Positions 1 through 9,338 of a stretch of DNA of 64,000 nt are shown one piece after another. Both the position numbers and the translations under genes were made by a program. The stretch lies in NCBI RefSeq assembly GCF_030818775.1, contig NZ_JAUTAU010000001.1:949001-1013000 (forward strand), read 5' to 3'. The stretch's first letter is position 1; each line of letters opens with the position of its first letter. The notes beneath the pieces were generated by a model. That model made no database searches. It was not told where the DNA came from and worked only from the letters and a program-made list of their open reading frames with translations. The stretch is from Bacillus sp. SORGH_AS_0510 (GTDB lineage Bacteria > Bacillota > Bacilli > Bacillales > Cytobacillaceae).

Positions 1-903
1 GGCATGCATGCTTCGTCAAACCGCTATACGCTCGAACGGAACATCCCTAAAGAACAATTTTTCTGGGGAAGCGAAGAAATGGCGTACCGGAATAAAGATA
101 TCCACCATCCAAAAGGCATATTGTTAATGGAAGGGTATACGGGTGCACCGAAGGACCTCAATGAATATATCGCCTATTCAATGCTCACGCAGGCGGAGGG
201 CTTAAAGTTTGGGATTGAACATTATCGCCGTAACAAGCCGCATACAAGCGGGGCGTTGTTCTGGCAACTGAACGATTGCTGGCCGGGGACGAGCTGGTCG
301 GTGATTGATTATTATCTATTGCCAAAGGCTTCTTATCATTATGCACGGAAATTCTTCAGTCCGATCCTTTTGACACTTGATCAAACACCAGGGGAAGACG
401 TTAAGGTTTGGGTGGTGAATGACAAGTTAGAAGCCTACCAAGATGAGATAGAGCTTTCCGTGTACGATTTTTACGGAAAAAAGGTGTTTTCTATAGAGTG
501 GACGGTCAATGTAGAAGCCAATATGGCGACACAGATTGCGACAATCCTTGAACACGAAGCGCTCGGTGGTCTGCAACCGGAAGAGGCTGTGCTGGTCGTC
601 CGTTCCAAACATCAACGAACCGGTGAAAACAGCTATTATTTCCGCGATCAAAAGGATTTGAGATTAGGAGAGGCGCAGTTGCTAGTCTCCGTTGACCGCG
701 AGACGAACGAGTTGACCGTTTCAACGAATTCCCTAGCAAGGATGGTTACGATTGAGCTCGACGTGGAGCAACTGGTGATAGAGGATAACTTCTTTGATCT
801 GCTGGCTGGTGAGTCGCGAACGATTCGAATCGAGCAGGCACAGGGTAAAGAGATTCCATGGGATACGTTACGAGTAAAAGCGATCAATAGTGTGGAGGGA
901 TGA
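1..903 (+). CDS. Beta-mannosidase (GH2), C-terminal part
   Basis: The frame is open to the left window edge, so the start and the N-terminal and central domains lie outside. The visible 300 residues contain the GH2 segment FWQLNDCWPGTSWSVIDY, typical of GH2 beta-mannosidases close to the end of the catalytic barrel, followed by a C-terminal beta-sandwich. The enzyme would release mannose from the non-reducing ends of manno-oligosaccharides. There is no membrane segment in the visible part. The stop codon overlaps the next gene's ATG (ATGA), so it is co-transcribed with the dehydrogenase, carrier and kinase that follow. The family call is firm; exact substrate is inferred from the neighbourhood. 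Confidence 0.8.
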   Translation, partial: GMHASSNRYTLERNIPKEQFFWGSEEMAYRNKDIHHPKGILLMEGYTGAPKDLNEYIAYSMLTQAEGLKFGIEHYRRNKPHTSGALFWQLNDCWPGTSWSVIDYYLLPKASYHYARKFFSPILLTLDQTPGEDVKVWVVNDKLEAYQDEIELSVYDFYGKKVFSIEWTVNVEANMATQIATILEHEALGGLQPEEAVLVVRSKHQRTGENSYYFRDQKDLRLGEAQLLVSVDRETNELTVSTNSLARMVTIELDVEQLVIEDNFFDLLAGESRTIRIEQAQGKEIPWDTLRVKAINSVEG

Positions 904-1901
904 GGCGAATGAAGGCAGCGGTGTTAAAGGGAACGAAGCAGTTGGAAGTAGTAGAGTGGGAAAATCAGAGACCGCTCGCACATGAAATAGTTGTGAAGGT
1001 GAAAAGCTGCGGCATTTGCGGAACAGATCAACATATTTACCACGGCCATCCGGGTTCTGCCGAGGTTCATCCTCCAATCGTGCTTGGCCATGAGTTAGCG
1101 GGTGAAGTGGTGGAAGTAGGTTCAGAGGTATCGAGTTTACAAGTAGGCGACCGCGTGTCGATTGATCCGAATATATACTGCGGAACCTGTGATTACTGCC
1201 GCAGCAATCGAGTGCATTTATGCTCGAATCTTGAGGCGGTAGGTGTCACAAGAGACGGCGGCATGGCGGAATATTGTACGGTGCCGAGTGCGAATGGCTA
1301 TACGATTCCCGATGAGATGACGTTCGATGAAGCGGCATTGGTGGAGCCGTTAGGCTGTGTGTTGCATGGTTTTAGAAAAATAAACCTGTCACCACTGAGC
1401 AAAGTATTGATTATCGGCGGCGGATTCATCGGTCAATTGTTTTTACAGTTAGTGAAGCATCAGCATGTCCAGTCTATCGTTGTCAGTGAACCGGCTGAAA
1501 ATAAAAAAGAGCTTTTGTATCAGCTCGGGGCGGATGAGGTAATACACCCGATGGAGGCTGCGAAGCTGGAAGCAGATGTTGTCATTGAATGTGTCGGCCG
1601 GCCGGAAAGCATGGAGTTGGCGGTGAAATCGGCGGCGAAAGGCGGACAGGTGCTGCTGTTTGGAGTGGCTGCCCCTGACACGATGATTTCTGTGTCCCCA
1701 TTTGAAATTTTTTCAAAAGAATTAACGATCAAAGGATCGTTTATTAACCCTTTTACACACGAAGAAGCGATTGCATTAATCGCGAAAAAGGTAGTCGATG
1801 TGAGCTCGCTTATCTCACACCGCTTTACAAAAGAGGAATTGCCTGTAGCGATGGCGGACTATCCTTCCCTCGGAGTGTCAAAAGGCGTTATAACGCATTA
1901 A
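900..1901 (+). CDS. Zinc-dependent alcohol/polyol dehydrogenase (MDR)
   Basis: Medium-chain dehydrogenase of 333 residues. The catalytic zinc region reads [16 protein letters not shown], followed by the GHE motif. The structural zinc loop has four cysteines ([15 protein letters not shown], near residue 95). A Rossmann motif IGGGFIGQ near residue 170 would bind NAD(P). It resembles sorbitol/threonine dehydrogenases and probably oxidises a sugar alcohol or sugar. A second ATG at 909 is possible, but the start at 900 overlaps the upstream stop and gives coupled translation. The operon context suggests mannoside-derived sugar metabolism. The substrate cannot be told from sequence. Confidence 0.85.
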   Translation: MRRMKAAVLKGTKQLEVVEWENQRPLAHEIVVKVKSCGICGTDQHIYHGHPGSAEVHPPIVLGHELAGEVVEVGSEVSSLQVGDRVSIDPNIYCGTCDYCRSNRVHLCSNLEAVGVTRDGGMAEYCTVPSANGYTIPDEMTFDEAALVEPLGCVLHGFRKINLSPLSKVLIIGGGFIGQLFLQLVKHQHVQSIVVSEPAENKKELLYQLGADEVIHPMEAAKLEADVVIECVGRPESMELAVKSAAKGGQVLLFGVAAPDTMISVSPFEIFSKELTIKGSFINPFTHEEAIALIAKKVVDVSSLISHRFTKEELPVAMADYPSLGVSKGVITH

Positions 1902-1933
1902 AGCGACGGGGGACAGTCCCCCGCTGCTTTAAA
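1900..1933 (+). repeat. Variant GGGGACAGTCCCC palindrome
   Basis: Begins inside the stop codon of the dehydrogenase. A single GGGGGACAGTCCCCC core is flanked by complementary AAAGC and GCTTT arms, giving one compact hairpin rather than the usual two-armed form found elsewhere in the window. It sits within an operon, before the RBS of the MFS gene, so it may act as an mRNA processing or stability element rather than a terminator (no T run follows). Confidence 0.7.
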
Positions 1934-1946
1934 GGAGATTAGAACC

Positions 1947-3176
1947 ATGTTTAAAATATTTCAATCTTTTTCCACGGAATTAAAGTTTTATTTATTGATG
2001 AGTACTTTTTTTTCCTTTGGATGTAGTTTATCAGGTGTGTTTCAGAGTGTGTTTCTGTGGAAATTGGATAAAACGTATTCCCTGCTCGCTTATTATAGCT
2101 TGTACTGGTCATTGGCGATTATTGTCTTTTTCGGCGTATGTGCCTGGATTGCTAGGAAAACAAGCCCGATGATTACGATGCGGTTAGGGTTTGTTTTTTA
2201 TCTTATTACCTATCTCATTATGTTGGGTTTCCATAATACGTTACAAGATCACATCTTTTTGCTGGGAATGTCCAATGGCCTGGCCATGAGCCTGTACTAT
2301 GTGGGCGTACATATGGCCGTGTTAGATTTAACGACCAATGATAAGCGCGATCAGTTTTTATATGTGCAAGGGATCTTGCTAACGATTGGAGGCGTCATCG
2401 CACCGCTTATAGCCGGGGTGCTGATTTCACAATACAACGGTATGTTTGGTTATTATGTGGTGTTTATTGCGACCTGTGTGTTTTTCTTCATTTCGTTTTT
2501 GATTTCGTTAAAAGTCAAAGGAAGCCCGGTTACAACCAAAAGCTATTTCTGGGATGTCATTAAACGGCCTTCACCGGAATGGCAGAAGATGTACAAAGTG
2601 ATGTTTGCAGATGGCATCGTTTCTGGTGTCTATACTACTTTTTTAATTACGATGATTACATTCAAAGTAGCGGGTGGAGAGCTGAGCTTAGGGGTGTATA
2701 ATACGGCGGCGGAGATTGTCGCGATTGTCGCGTTCTATGTGCTCGCTAAGTTTTCGAATCCGAAATTCCGGCTGGCCATTTTTGCAATAGGCTCGCTTAG
2801 TGTATTTTTAAGCTCGACCTTGTTATCTGCGATGCCGGTGCTTGCGTCGCTGGTGGTCTTCGGCATCGTTTCTCCTGTAGCAATGAATATGATTAACACA
2901 TCCATGAATGCGATGATTTACGAATCGATCGAGAAGGATCCTCATTACAAGGAACGGCGGTTGGATTATATTATCATTCGTGAAATTCCACTCGGTGTGG
3001 GACGAATCATTGGGGTGTTTCTGTTTTTAGCAATGAGGAAGTTCTTTGATTTTGAACAGCTCTTACCAGTATCCTTTAGCCTTTTTCCAATTGTTTATGT
3101 CATAATGATTCCAGCGCTTTATATCATTTGGAAAAAGCCGAAAAAGGAAGCGGTGTTGGGTTCGAACAAATGCTAG
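1947..3176 (+). CDS. MFS transporter
   Basis: A 409-residue protein with about twelve hydrophobic segments, the usual size for a major facilitator carrier. A loop with KRDQF lies mid-protein and a lysine-rich tail (KKPKKEA) is cytoplasmic. It is preceded by AAAGGAGATT, a good RBS. Position between a sugar dehydrogenase and a fructokinase suggests uptake of the sugar handled by this operon, but the family also includes exporters, and no substrate motif is visible. Confidence 0.8.
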   Translation: MFKIFQSFSTELKFYLLMSTFFSFGCSLSGVFQSVFLWKLDKTYSLLAYYSLYWSLAIIVFFGVCAWIARKTSPMITMRLGFVFYLITYLIMLGFHNTLQDHIFLLGMSNGLAMSLYYVGVHMAVLDLTTNDKRDQFLYVQGILLTIGGVIAPLIAGVLISQYNGMFGYYVVFIATCVFFFISFLISLKVKGSPVTTKSYFWDVIKRPSPEWQKMYKVMFADGIVSGVYTTFLITMITFKVAGGELSLGVYNTAAEIVAIVAFYVLAKFSNPKFRLAIFAIGSLSVFLSSTLLSAMPVLASLVVFGIVSPVAMNMINTSMNAMIYESIEKDPHYKERRLDYIIIREIPLGVGRIIGVFLFLAMRKFFDFEQLLPVSFSLFPIVYVIMIPALYIIWKKPKKEAVLGSNKC

Positions 3177-3206
3177 AGTAAATTTTTTGCATGGAGGAAT
3201 TGTTGT

Positions 3207-4061
3207 ATGCTAGGTGCCATTGAAGCGGGCGGAACAAAGTTTGTTTGTGCGGTAGGAGATGAAAAAGGGACGATTGTGGAGCGGATTCAAATCCCGACCA
3301 CTGTACCTGAAGAGACAATGCCACAGGTGATTGCCTTTTTTAAAAAATTTGCGGTCGATGCGATCGGAATTGGATCGTTTGGACCGATTGATGTTAATGA
3401 AGAGAGTCCAACCTACGGAAATATTACGTCTACGCCAAAGCCAGGGTGGAAGGATTATCCGTTCGTACAGACGCTGAAGGAAGCGTTCGGTGTGCCGATT
3501 GGCTTTAATACGGACGTGAACGCAGCGGCGTTAGGCGAGGCTTCGTTTGGTGCGGCGAAGGGCTTGGACAGTTGTTTGTATATCACGGTTGGTACCGGTA
3601 TCGGTGCCGGGGCGATTGTCCAGGGACAATTGTTGCAAGGGTGGTCCCATCCGGAAATGGGACATATCCTATTACGTCGTCACCCAGAGGATTCGTACCA
3701 AGGAAAATGTCCGTACCATGGCGATTGCTTAGAAGGGATGGCAGCAGGTCCGGCCATCGAAGCGCGTTGGGGCGATAAGGGTGTGAATCTCGTGGATCGT
3801 CCGGAGGTTTGGGACTTAGAGGGCTACTATTTGTCTCAAGCTCTCATGCAATATATTCTGATTCTTTCTCCGAAAAAAATCATTCTTGGCGGCGGAGTCA
3901 GCCATCAAGAAGCAGTATTTGCAGCCATCTATAAGTATTTGCCAGAACTGCTAAATGACTACGTTTCGTTGCCAGAGCTATCCGACTACATCGTGCGCCC
4001 GGGTTTAGGCGACAATGCTGGAATCACAGGGGCATTGATGCTTGCGGACCGAGCAAAATAA
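3207..4061 (+). CDS. gmuE: ROK-family fructokinase, GmuE-like
   Basis: A 284-residue cytosolic sugar kinase. The ATP-binding loop GAIEAGGTKF lies at the N-terminus, with the sugar-binding TVGTGIGAGAIVQG segment mid-protein. The ROK zinc signature is HPEMGHILLRRH followed by CPYHGDCLEG. The pattern closely follows B. subtilis GmuE, which phosphorylates fructose (and mannose) in glucomannan use. It is the last gene of the sugar operon; a two-armed palindromic repeat follows directly and may act as the transcript end. Confidence 0.88.
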   Translation: MLGAIEAGGTKFVCAVGDEKGTIVERIQIPTTVPEETMPQVIAFFKKFAVDAIGIGSFGPIDVNEESPTYGNITSTPKPGWKDYPFVQTLKEAFGVPIGFNTDVNAAALGEASFGAAKGLDSCLYITVGTGIGAGAIVQGQLLQGWSHPEMGHILLRRHPEDSYQGKCPYHGDCLEGMAAGPAIEARWGDKGVNLVDRPEVWDLEGYYLSQALMQYILILSPKKIILGGGVSHQEAVFAAIYKYLPELLNDYVSLPELSDYIVRPGLGDNAGITGALMLADRAK

Positions 4062-4067
4062 AAAAAT

Positions 4068-4110
4068 GGGGACAGTCCCCCGGCGCTTTAGCGCGACGGG
4101 GGACTGTCCC
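4068..4110 (+). repeat. Two-armed GGGGACAGTCCCC hairpin repeat
   Basis: GGGGACAGTCCCCC arm, apical GGCGC-TTTA-GCGC hairpin, then the reverse-complement arm GGGGGACTGTCCC. It is followed by TACTTTTTTC, so it could terminate transcription of the kinase gene and, read on the other strand, of the convergent gene. Confidence 0.9.
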
Positions 4111-4122
4111 TACTTTTTTCGT

Positions 4123-4605
4123 TTAAAACTCATATACCCCTTTAGGATTCAGACAGTGTGTGAGAAAGGTTCCTTCCCAAGGCTTCTTTAACTTCTCGAT
4201 TTTTTGGCAGTAGTCGCTAACTATTTCCTTTTGACCATCAAAATCTCTTGCTTCCTGGCTATAATAGATGATCTCTCCGTTGAATTGAAATTCAGTAATC
4301 TCTCCCGGTTTGTCATCCGTATTGAAGCGAATAAAGCGAAGGAGGTCAGGTTTTCCCTCTTCTACGTTCTTTTTAAACTCGTTAATTCGTTTCCGTTCCT
4401 TCGCTTTAATTTGTCCCTGTAGGATGTCTCCATTTTCGAGCGCTTCTTCTTTTGTATAATCCTCTGGTACCTTATTGGTTTTCTTTTCTCCAAAGTTTTT
4501 TACCTGTGTTTTAATGCTTACACTTTTGTCAGCCGTGACCATTTTGTACCCAAACACCCCGGCCACAATCAGAATCACAACAAAAATCAAACCGAATTTT
4601 TTCAT
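4123..4605 (-). CDS. DUF4362-like exported protein
   Basis: 160 residues: an N-terminal membrane anchor or uncleaved signal (residues about 4-22, GLIFVVILIVAGVFGYKMV) and an exported domain. The pattern of the domain (ENGDIL near the start; ITEFQFNGEIIYYSQEARDF, then a cysteine in SDYCQ and a second in THCLN) resembles the DUF4362 family of Bacillaceae, whose function is unknown. There is no lipobox cysteine. The two cysteines near residues 130 and 150 could form a disulfide. The gene is convergent with the fructokinase gene. Confidence 0.6.
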   Translation of the reverse strand: MKKFGLIFVVILIVAGVFGYKMVTADKSVSIKTQVKNFGEKKTNKVPEDYTKEEALENGDILQGQIKAKERKRINEFKKNVEEGKPDLLRFIRFNTDDKPGEITEFQFNGEIIYYSQEARDFDGQKEIVSDYCQKIEKLKKPWEGTFLTHCLNPKGVYEF

Positions 4606-4654
4606 TCCATACCCTCGTTCCCTTTAGTTTTTTGCACTTACCTGTTAGACGAGG

Positions 4655-5110
4655 TTACCGTCGGACGGTTTCATTTTTGGCGGGGACAGTCCCCCGGCGC
4701 TTTAGCGCAGTGGGGGACTGTCCCCACACAAAGAGAAGGAAGAGGAGCATAGTGACGATATAGGTCCAGTCGGTTGTATGATCGATGATCTTGAATTTAC
4801 TGAAATTACCAATCTGGCTTTTAAACAGGGACACGGTGTTCCAACCCCAATGACAGCCGACTGTGAACCAAAGAGACCGCGTCACCGCAAATGGAATAGC
4901 ATAGGTAAGTCCCATGAGAAATAGCATGATCCACTGGGTGTATCCATCTCCGAGACGTTAGATGTGATTGAAAACGTAGATCACTGAAGAGACGACCACC
5001 AGCATCCCGGTTGACCAATGATTTGGTAGATACTTGAACACGTATCCACGGGTTAAAATGTCTTCACTTGTCGATGAAAGGAACGTAAGTAAAATGATTC
5101 CCACTAAGCC
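4655..5110 (-). pseudogene. CPBP intramembrane protease, C-terminal half (broken)
   Basis: Translating the minus strand from about 5110 gives membrane segments with the CPBP first motif in the form STSEDILTRGYVF, then YVFNHI, an in-frame TAA at 4958-4960, and in the same frame the second motif HWGWN with further hydrophobic sequence. CPBP (Abi/Rce1-like) proteins are membrane metalloproteases. The reading frame then runs into a palindromic repeat at 4682-4725, which has replaced the natural C-terminus. The stop codon, the lost N-terminus and the repeat insertion all indicate a dead gene. Confidence 0.7.
4682..4725 (+). repeat. Two-armed GGGGACAGTCCCC hairpin repeat
   Basis: A complete copy with apical GGCGC-TTTA-GCGC, lying inside the CPBP remnant. 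Its translation in the remnant frame adds a foreign [15 protein letters not shown] tail, which shows the repeat entered or replaced coding sequence. Confidence 0.9.
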
Positions 5111-5345
5111 CGGTTCTGCTTTTTGCTTCCTTTCTTCTCTTCTTTATTGCCGCACGTATCGTGGCTAAAGTACGAGGCAAAAGGGGTTAGCCGCCTTTGG
5201 ATTGCACAAGCACAAACAGGCATTTAGAAATCGATGGACTGGATATTTACTAGGGCTCTTCTTTTACAGCGGTAGCTTTGCGGTTTCAGTCCAAACAGGC
5301 GAAATTGAATTTGAGGGAACCTTTTCCCCCACTCAACTCCTCTAA
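5110..5345 (+). pseudogene. CPBP protease N-terminal fragment, inverted
   Basis: On the plus strand, back to back with the minus-strand CPBP remnant, are two short open stretches joined by a frameshift: hydrophobic FASFLLFFIAARIVAKVRGK, then AAFGLHKHKQAFRNRWTGY leading into a second membrane segment (LLGLFFYSGSFAV) and a stop. This hydrophobicity and charge pattern fits the N-terminal half of a CPBP protease. The simplest reading is that a local inversion of about 230 bp broke the gene. Assignment rests on pattern only. Confidence 0.45.
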
Positions 5346-5434
5346 GTATCATCATTTTTAACCCTAATTTTCCATATATAATGCTCCTTTTCATGGGAGT
5401 TTACTAGATTTTAACATAAATTACCTAATAAAAA

Positions 5435-5447
5435 GGGGACAGTCCCC
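5435..5447 (+). repeat. Single-arm GGGGACAGTCCCC palindrome
   Basis: One lone 13-bp arm without apical hairpin or second arm. It lies in the 430-bp AT-rich gap 5346-5774 ahead of the nucleotidase gene. Apart from this arm, the STAB-SD-like site and a short stretch at about 5478-5525 resembling the upstream region of the DUF4362-like gene, I see nothing recognisable in that gap and no convincing promoter. Confidence 0.8.
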
Positions 5448-5678
5448 ACTTTTCAGTGGATAAGATTCATATGCTTGTCCCTGTAGTTTTTTTGCATTTA
5501 TCCATTTAAACGGGGTTATAAGTAAACAGATCCTTTTTTGATTGCACTTATTTACCAAATAGTAGTTAGTATTTATAGTATATTTCACCAGTAATATTGA
5601 GTATTTCTAAAGTTTTGAAAAAATATAGTATTCTGTCAAAAATAATTATACACTAGTAGTAGTATTTACCTATTGGTT

Positions 5679-5688
5679 AAGGAGGTGG
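5679..5688 (+). promoter_or_regulatory. STAB-SD-like leader element
   Basis: AAGGAGGTGG, a near-perfect match to the 16S rRNA anti-SD, lies about 90 nt upstream of the nucleotidase start and is not used by that gene, which has its own GGGGGGA site. A TTG five bases after it (5692) opens a 16-codon frame ending at 5742. It could translate a small leader peptide, or bind ribosomes to protect the mRNA 5' end, as the STAB-SD of cry3A does. The subtilase gene at 22510 has the same arrangement. Confidence 0.45.
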
Positions 5689-5774
5689 TTTTTGGAAGGA
5701 ATCGAAAATGACAAATATAGTAGTAAACGTTCTAAATTTTAGTTTTAGCAAACTTAATAGGGGGGAATCAAACT

Positions 5775-8700
5775 GTGACAAAGCTGTTTAGCAGATCTAA
5801 AAAATGGATTAGCATGGTTTTAACAGCCATTCTACTATTAGCGATGGTAGTCCCAATCAGTGTAAAAGCAGTCGCTGCGCCGGTATCTTTGGCGAAGTGG
5901 GATTTTAGCAACACAAATAAACTACAAGCTACATCAGGAATTGCCGCAAACACAGACAAACTTTTATCCGCAACTGGGACAACTATTTCCACAACCTATG
6001 TTGCAGGACCTACAACAGGAATCACGGTACCCAATGCCTCGCCGTGGACAGCCAATCCTTCATTCTGGAAGGTATCCATTTCTACAAAAGGTTATCAAAA
6101 TATTACCCTATCTTCTAAACAATCAGGTTCCAATACAGGACCAAAAGATTTTAAAGTTCAATATAGCTTAGATAATTCCACATGGAATGATGTCCCAGGT
6201 GCTACTGTAACGGTAGGCAACAATTGGACGAGTGGAGTTTTAACGAATGTTGCACTGCCTAGTGCGGCAAATGATAAGGATGTAGTCTATGTTAGATGGT
6301 TAAAATCCACTGACACAGCAATCAATGGCAGCCCAGTTGCTTCCGGCGGAACAAGCCGTATCGGGGAAATTGAGTTTAAAGGGGAAGCGGCTGTTCAAGA
6401 GCCTCAACCCGATCCAGGAGCAGTCCCAGGCCAAGGAAAGCTGGTATTGGGGGATGAAAAATTAGCCAATGTCACCTTTAGCTTTAAGAATACTAGCACC
6501 GATCAATGGTTTGATTTCACATCTGATGCGAATGGAGTCTTTACTCACAATCTAGCAGATGGTACCTACAAGATTGAAGGTGTCTGGGTTGCGCCAAGGT
6601 GGTATCCGCTTGGCAAAACTATTACGATAAAAAATGGTCTAGTAGATGGATTGCATGAATTAGTAGTCGATGGATTAAATCCTGCTGAAGGAACATGGAA
6701 TCTATCGGGATTTGTTAAAAATGGCACCAAAACTTTAACCAATATTCCATTTAGCGTACATAGTACAGATGGAAAATGGTACGATGCGGTAACGGATAAG
6801 AATGGAAAATTCAATTTTAACTTGCCAGATGGCAGCTATCAAGTCGACGGAATTTGGGATGGTGCAGCTGGAAAATGGCATGAGTTAAATAAAGCTTTCA
6901 GCATGAAGTCTGGCAAGCTTGAAGGAGCAACTGAATTACTAATTGATATTGATACAGCTGTTAACAAAGAAAACGTAACTGGAACGGTGACAAAAGGATT
7001 GAAAGCATTGAACGACACCGTATTTAGTATCCATACCTCAACTGGCGAAACAAAGTGGTTTGACGCCAAAACGGATGCAAATGGAAACTATGCCTTAAAG
7101 CTAGCAGATGGTTCTTATACTATTGATGGTATTTGGGATCAAGCTGAAAGTAAATGGTATGTTCTACAGAAGAACTTTACGGTTTCTGGTACGCTGCAAT
7201 TGAACATCGATGTACTTAAGGATGGACCAGTGGATCTGACACCAAATGTGACGGGCGTTGTGAAGAAAGGTAATGAAGTATTACCGAATATAGTGTTCAG
7301 TGTTCACACTACTTCTGGTGAAGTGAAATGGTATGACATAACAACAGATGTGAATGGACGCTTTAGCACGCCACTACCGAACGGCAGCTACGTGCTAGAA
7401 GGAATTTGGCTCGATTCAGAAAAACACTGGTATAATTTGCAACAAGAATTCACCGTGAATGGAACGAAAGAATTAACGATAAATGTTTTAGATGGAAATG
7501 CAAAATATACATTGAATGTTATGCACACAAATGATACTCACGCCAATCTTGATAATGTGGCTAAGAAAATGACCGCTATTAAGTCGGTTCGTGCTACAAA
7601 ACCTGATGCATTATTACTGGATGCTGGAGATGTGTTCTCTGGAACCCTGTATTTTAATGAGTATCAAGGATTAGCCGATGTAGAGTTCATGAATTTAGCT
7701 GGTTATGATGCGATGACATTTGGAAACCATGAGTTTGACATGGGCACTGCAGTACTGTCTAACTTTGTAAAAGGTGCATCCTTCCCGTTTGTTAGTGCGA
7801 ACGTAAACTTTGCACAGGATACCAATTTACAATCTCGCTTCCATGACGGTGTCACAACCAATAATCCATCTGGCGGCGAAATTTACAACGGAATCATTAA
7901 GGTTGTAAATGGGGAAAAAATTGGAATTTTTGGGTTAACAACCGCAGAGACTCCTACCATCTCAAGCCCTGGAGCTGGAGTTGTATTCGAGGATTATATT
8001 CAAGAGGCTAAAAAATCAGTTGCTGCCCTTGAAGCGCAAGGTGTAAACAAAATCATTGCGTTAACCCATATTGGCTTTGACGATTCCCTTGTTTGGGACA
8101 ATGATAAACAATTAGCGGCAGCCGTTGAAGGAATCGACGTGATTGTCGGCGGCCACTCACATACACAGCTATCTGCTCCGGTGTTTGATACAACGGGAGA
8201 TGAGCCAACAGTTATAGTTCAAGCGAATGAATACAACAAGTTCCTTGGAACATTGGATGTAACTTTCGATGCTTCTGGAAAAGTAATCGTTCCAGAAACA
8301 ACAGGTAAACTTCTAGATATTAGCACGTATGCGGAAGATCCTGCTACAGCTAACATCTTAAACACAAAATATAAGCCAGCCATCGATCAAAAGAAAGCAA
8401 CAGTAGTTGGTACAACTGTCAATACATTAGTTGGGGGAAATCCTGCGGCTCGTACGGGGGAAACAAATCTAGGTAATTTTATTGCTGACGGTATGCTGGC
8501 AAAAGCCAAAACAATCAATCCAAATACAGTGATTGCGCTTCAAAATGGCGGAGGCGTTCGCACGACCCTTAACGCTGGAAACATTACGTTAGCCAATATC
8601 TTTACGGTCCTACCATTTGGTAACGCATTAGGAATCATGGATTTAAAAGGTTCTGAGATTAAAGAGGCGCTTGAATACAGTGTGAAGGATGCACCAACAA

Positions 8701-9224
8701 CTGCATTCGGCGGATTCTTACAGGTTTCAGGATTGAAAGTTACGTATGACAGCTCTAAACCAGTTGGTCAAAAAATCCAAACGATTGAAGTCAAAGGCCA
8801 AGATGGTAGCTATAAGGCATTAGACTTAGCGAAAAACTATTTCGTAGCAACGAATATTTTCACGGCTAAAGGCGGCGACGGATTCACAATGTTCGCTAAA
8901 GCTTACTCAGAAGGACGTGTAAGTGAGCCAGGTTTCGTAGATTGGGAAATGTTCCGTGACTATATTGAAGCACAGCCAAATAAATCGGTGAACGCTCAGG
9001 TAGAAGGACGGATCATTAACGTGCTTCCACAAACTGTTCCAGCCGCATCCTTCAGTGGAACTACGGCCAATCCAAAGGTTTACTTTGGAAACGTCATTGT
9101 TGATGTAAATGGTGTGGCTAAGCTTGAAAACGCTACGGTGAAAGGGAACCTTACCTTAAAAGGTAATACGAGTGTTGAGCTTTCTAATGTAATTGTCGAA
9201 GGCGAAACCATTTTCGAAGATTAA
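5775..9224 (+). CDS. Secreted 5'-nucleotidase with four beta-repeats
   Basis: 1149 residues, GTG start after AGGGGGGA. A signal peptide (about residues 1-34, with a hydrophobic core LTAILLLAMVVPI) is followed by a beta-sandwich (35-210). Four tandem repeats of about 85-95 residues (215-575) of carboxypeptidase-regulatory-like type share the pattern FSxHT...WYD...TDxNGxF...LPDGSYxxxGIW. Then comes a metallophosphoesterase domain with metal ligands NDTH (~586), GDVFSG, GNHEFD (~649) and GGHSHT (~792), and a 5'-nucleotidase C domain with NGGGVR (~924). It would dephosphorylate extracellular nucleotides, possibly cyclic ones. There is no LPXTG or SLH anchor. It precedes a secreted nuclease, so the pair could scavenge phosphate and nucleosides from nucleic acids. 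Confidence 0.88.
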   Translation: MTKLFSRSKKWISMVLTAILLLAMVVPISVKAVAAPVSLAKWDFSNTNKLQATSGIAANTDKLLSATGTTISTTYVAGPTTGITVPNASPWTANPSFWKVSISTKGYQNITLSSKQSGSNTGPKDFKVQYSLDNSTWNDVPGATVTVGNNWTSGVLTNVALPSAANDKDVVYVRWLKSTDTAINGSPVASGGTSRIGEIEFKGEAAVQEPQPDPGAVPGQGKLVLGDEKLANVTFSFKNTSTDQWFDFTSDANGVFTHNLADGTYKIEGVWVAPRWYPLGKTITIKNGLVDGLHELVVDGLNPAEGTWNLSGFVKNGTKTLTNIPFSVHSTDGKWYDAVTDKNGKFNFNLPDGSYQVDGIWDGAAGKWHELNKAFSMKSGKLEGATELLIDIDTAVNKENVTGTVTKGLKALNDTVFSIHTSTGETKWFDAKTDANGNYALKLADGSYTIDGIWDQAESKWYVLQKNFTVSGTLQLNIDVLKDGPVDLTPNVTGVVKKGNEVLPNIVFSVHTTSGEVKWYDITTDVNGRFSTPLPNGSYVLEGIWLDSEKHWYNLQQEFTVNGTKELTINVLDGNAKYTLNVMHTNDTHANLDNVAKKMTAIKSVRATKPDALLLDAGDVFSGTLYFNEYQGLADVEFMNLAGYDAMTFGNHEFDMGTAVLSNFVKGASFPFVSANVNFAQDTNLQSRFHDGVTTNNPSGGEIYNGIIKVVNGEKIGIFGLTTAETPTISSPGAGVVFEDYIQEAKKSVAALEAQGVNKIIALTHIGFDDSLVWDNDKQLAAAVEGIDVIVGGHSHTQLSAPVFDTTGDEPTVIVQANEYNKFLGTLDVTFDASGKVIVPETTGKLLDISTYAEDPATANILNTKYKPAIDQKKATVVGTTVNTLVGGNPAARTGETNLGNFIADGMLAKAKTINPNTVIALQNGGGVRTTLNAGNITLANIFTVLPFGNALGIMDLKGSEIKEALEYSVKDAPTTAFGGFLQVSGLKVTYDSSKPVGQKIQTIEVKGQDGSYKALDLAKNYFVATNIFTAKGGDGFTMFAKAYSEGRVSEPGFVDWEMFRDYIEAQPNKSVNAQVEGRIINVLPQTVPAASFSGTTANPKVYFGNVIVDVNGVAKLENATVKGNLTLKGNTSVELSNVIVEGETIFED

Positions 9225-9254
9225 TCAAAAACAGAAGTCAGACGTAAGAAAAAA

Positions 9255-9298
9255 AGGGTAGACCCCACAGTTGGTATTTTAAGTGGGGTCAGACCCCT
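9255..9298 (+). repeat. GACCCCAC / GTGGGGTC hairpin
   Basis: A hairpin between the nucleotidase and nuclease genes: GGGTAGACCCCAC pairs with GTGGGGTCAGACCC across a 14-nt AT-rich loop. The GGGGTCAGACCCC arm is a sister palindrome to the GGGGACAGTCCCC family. It may weaken read-through between the two genes. Confidence 0.7.
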
Positions 9299-9338
9299 TA
9301 TAAGACTAAATCATACTTATTATTTATGGGGTGATTAA

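Noticed and set aside
4821-5018. 65-codon minus-strand ORF as a gene
   Set aside because: It is an alternative register across the CPBP remnant; the true remnant frame contains the CPBP motifs.
5600-5774. Pho box ahead of the nucleotidase gene
   Set aside because: Expected from its function, but I could not find regularly spaced TTAACA-like direct repeats, so no claim is made.
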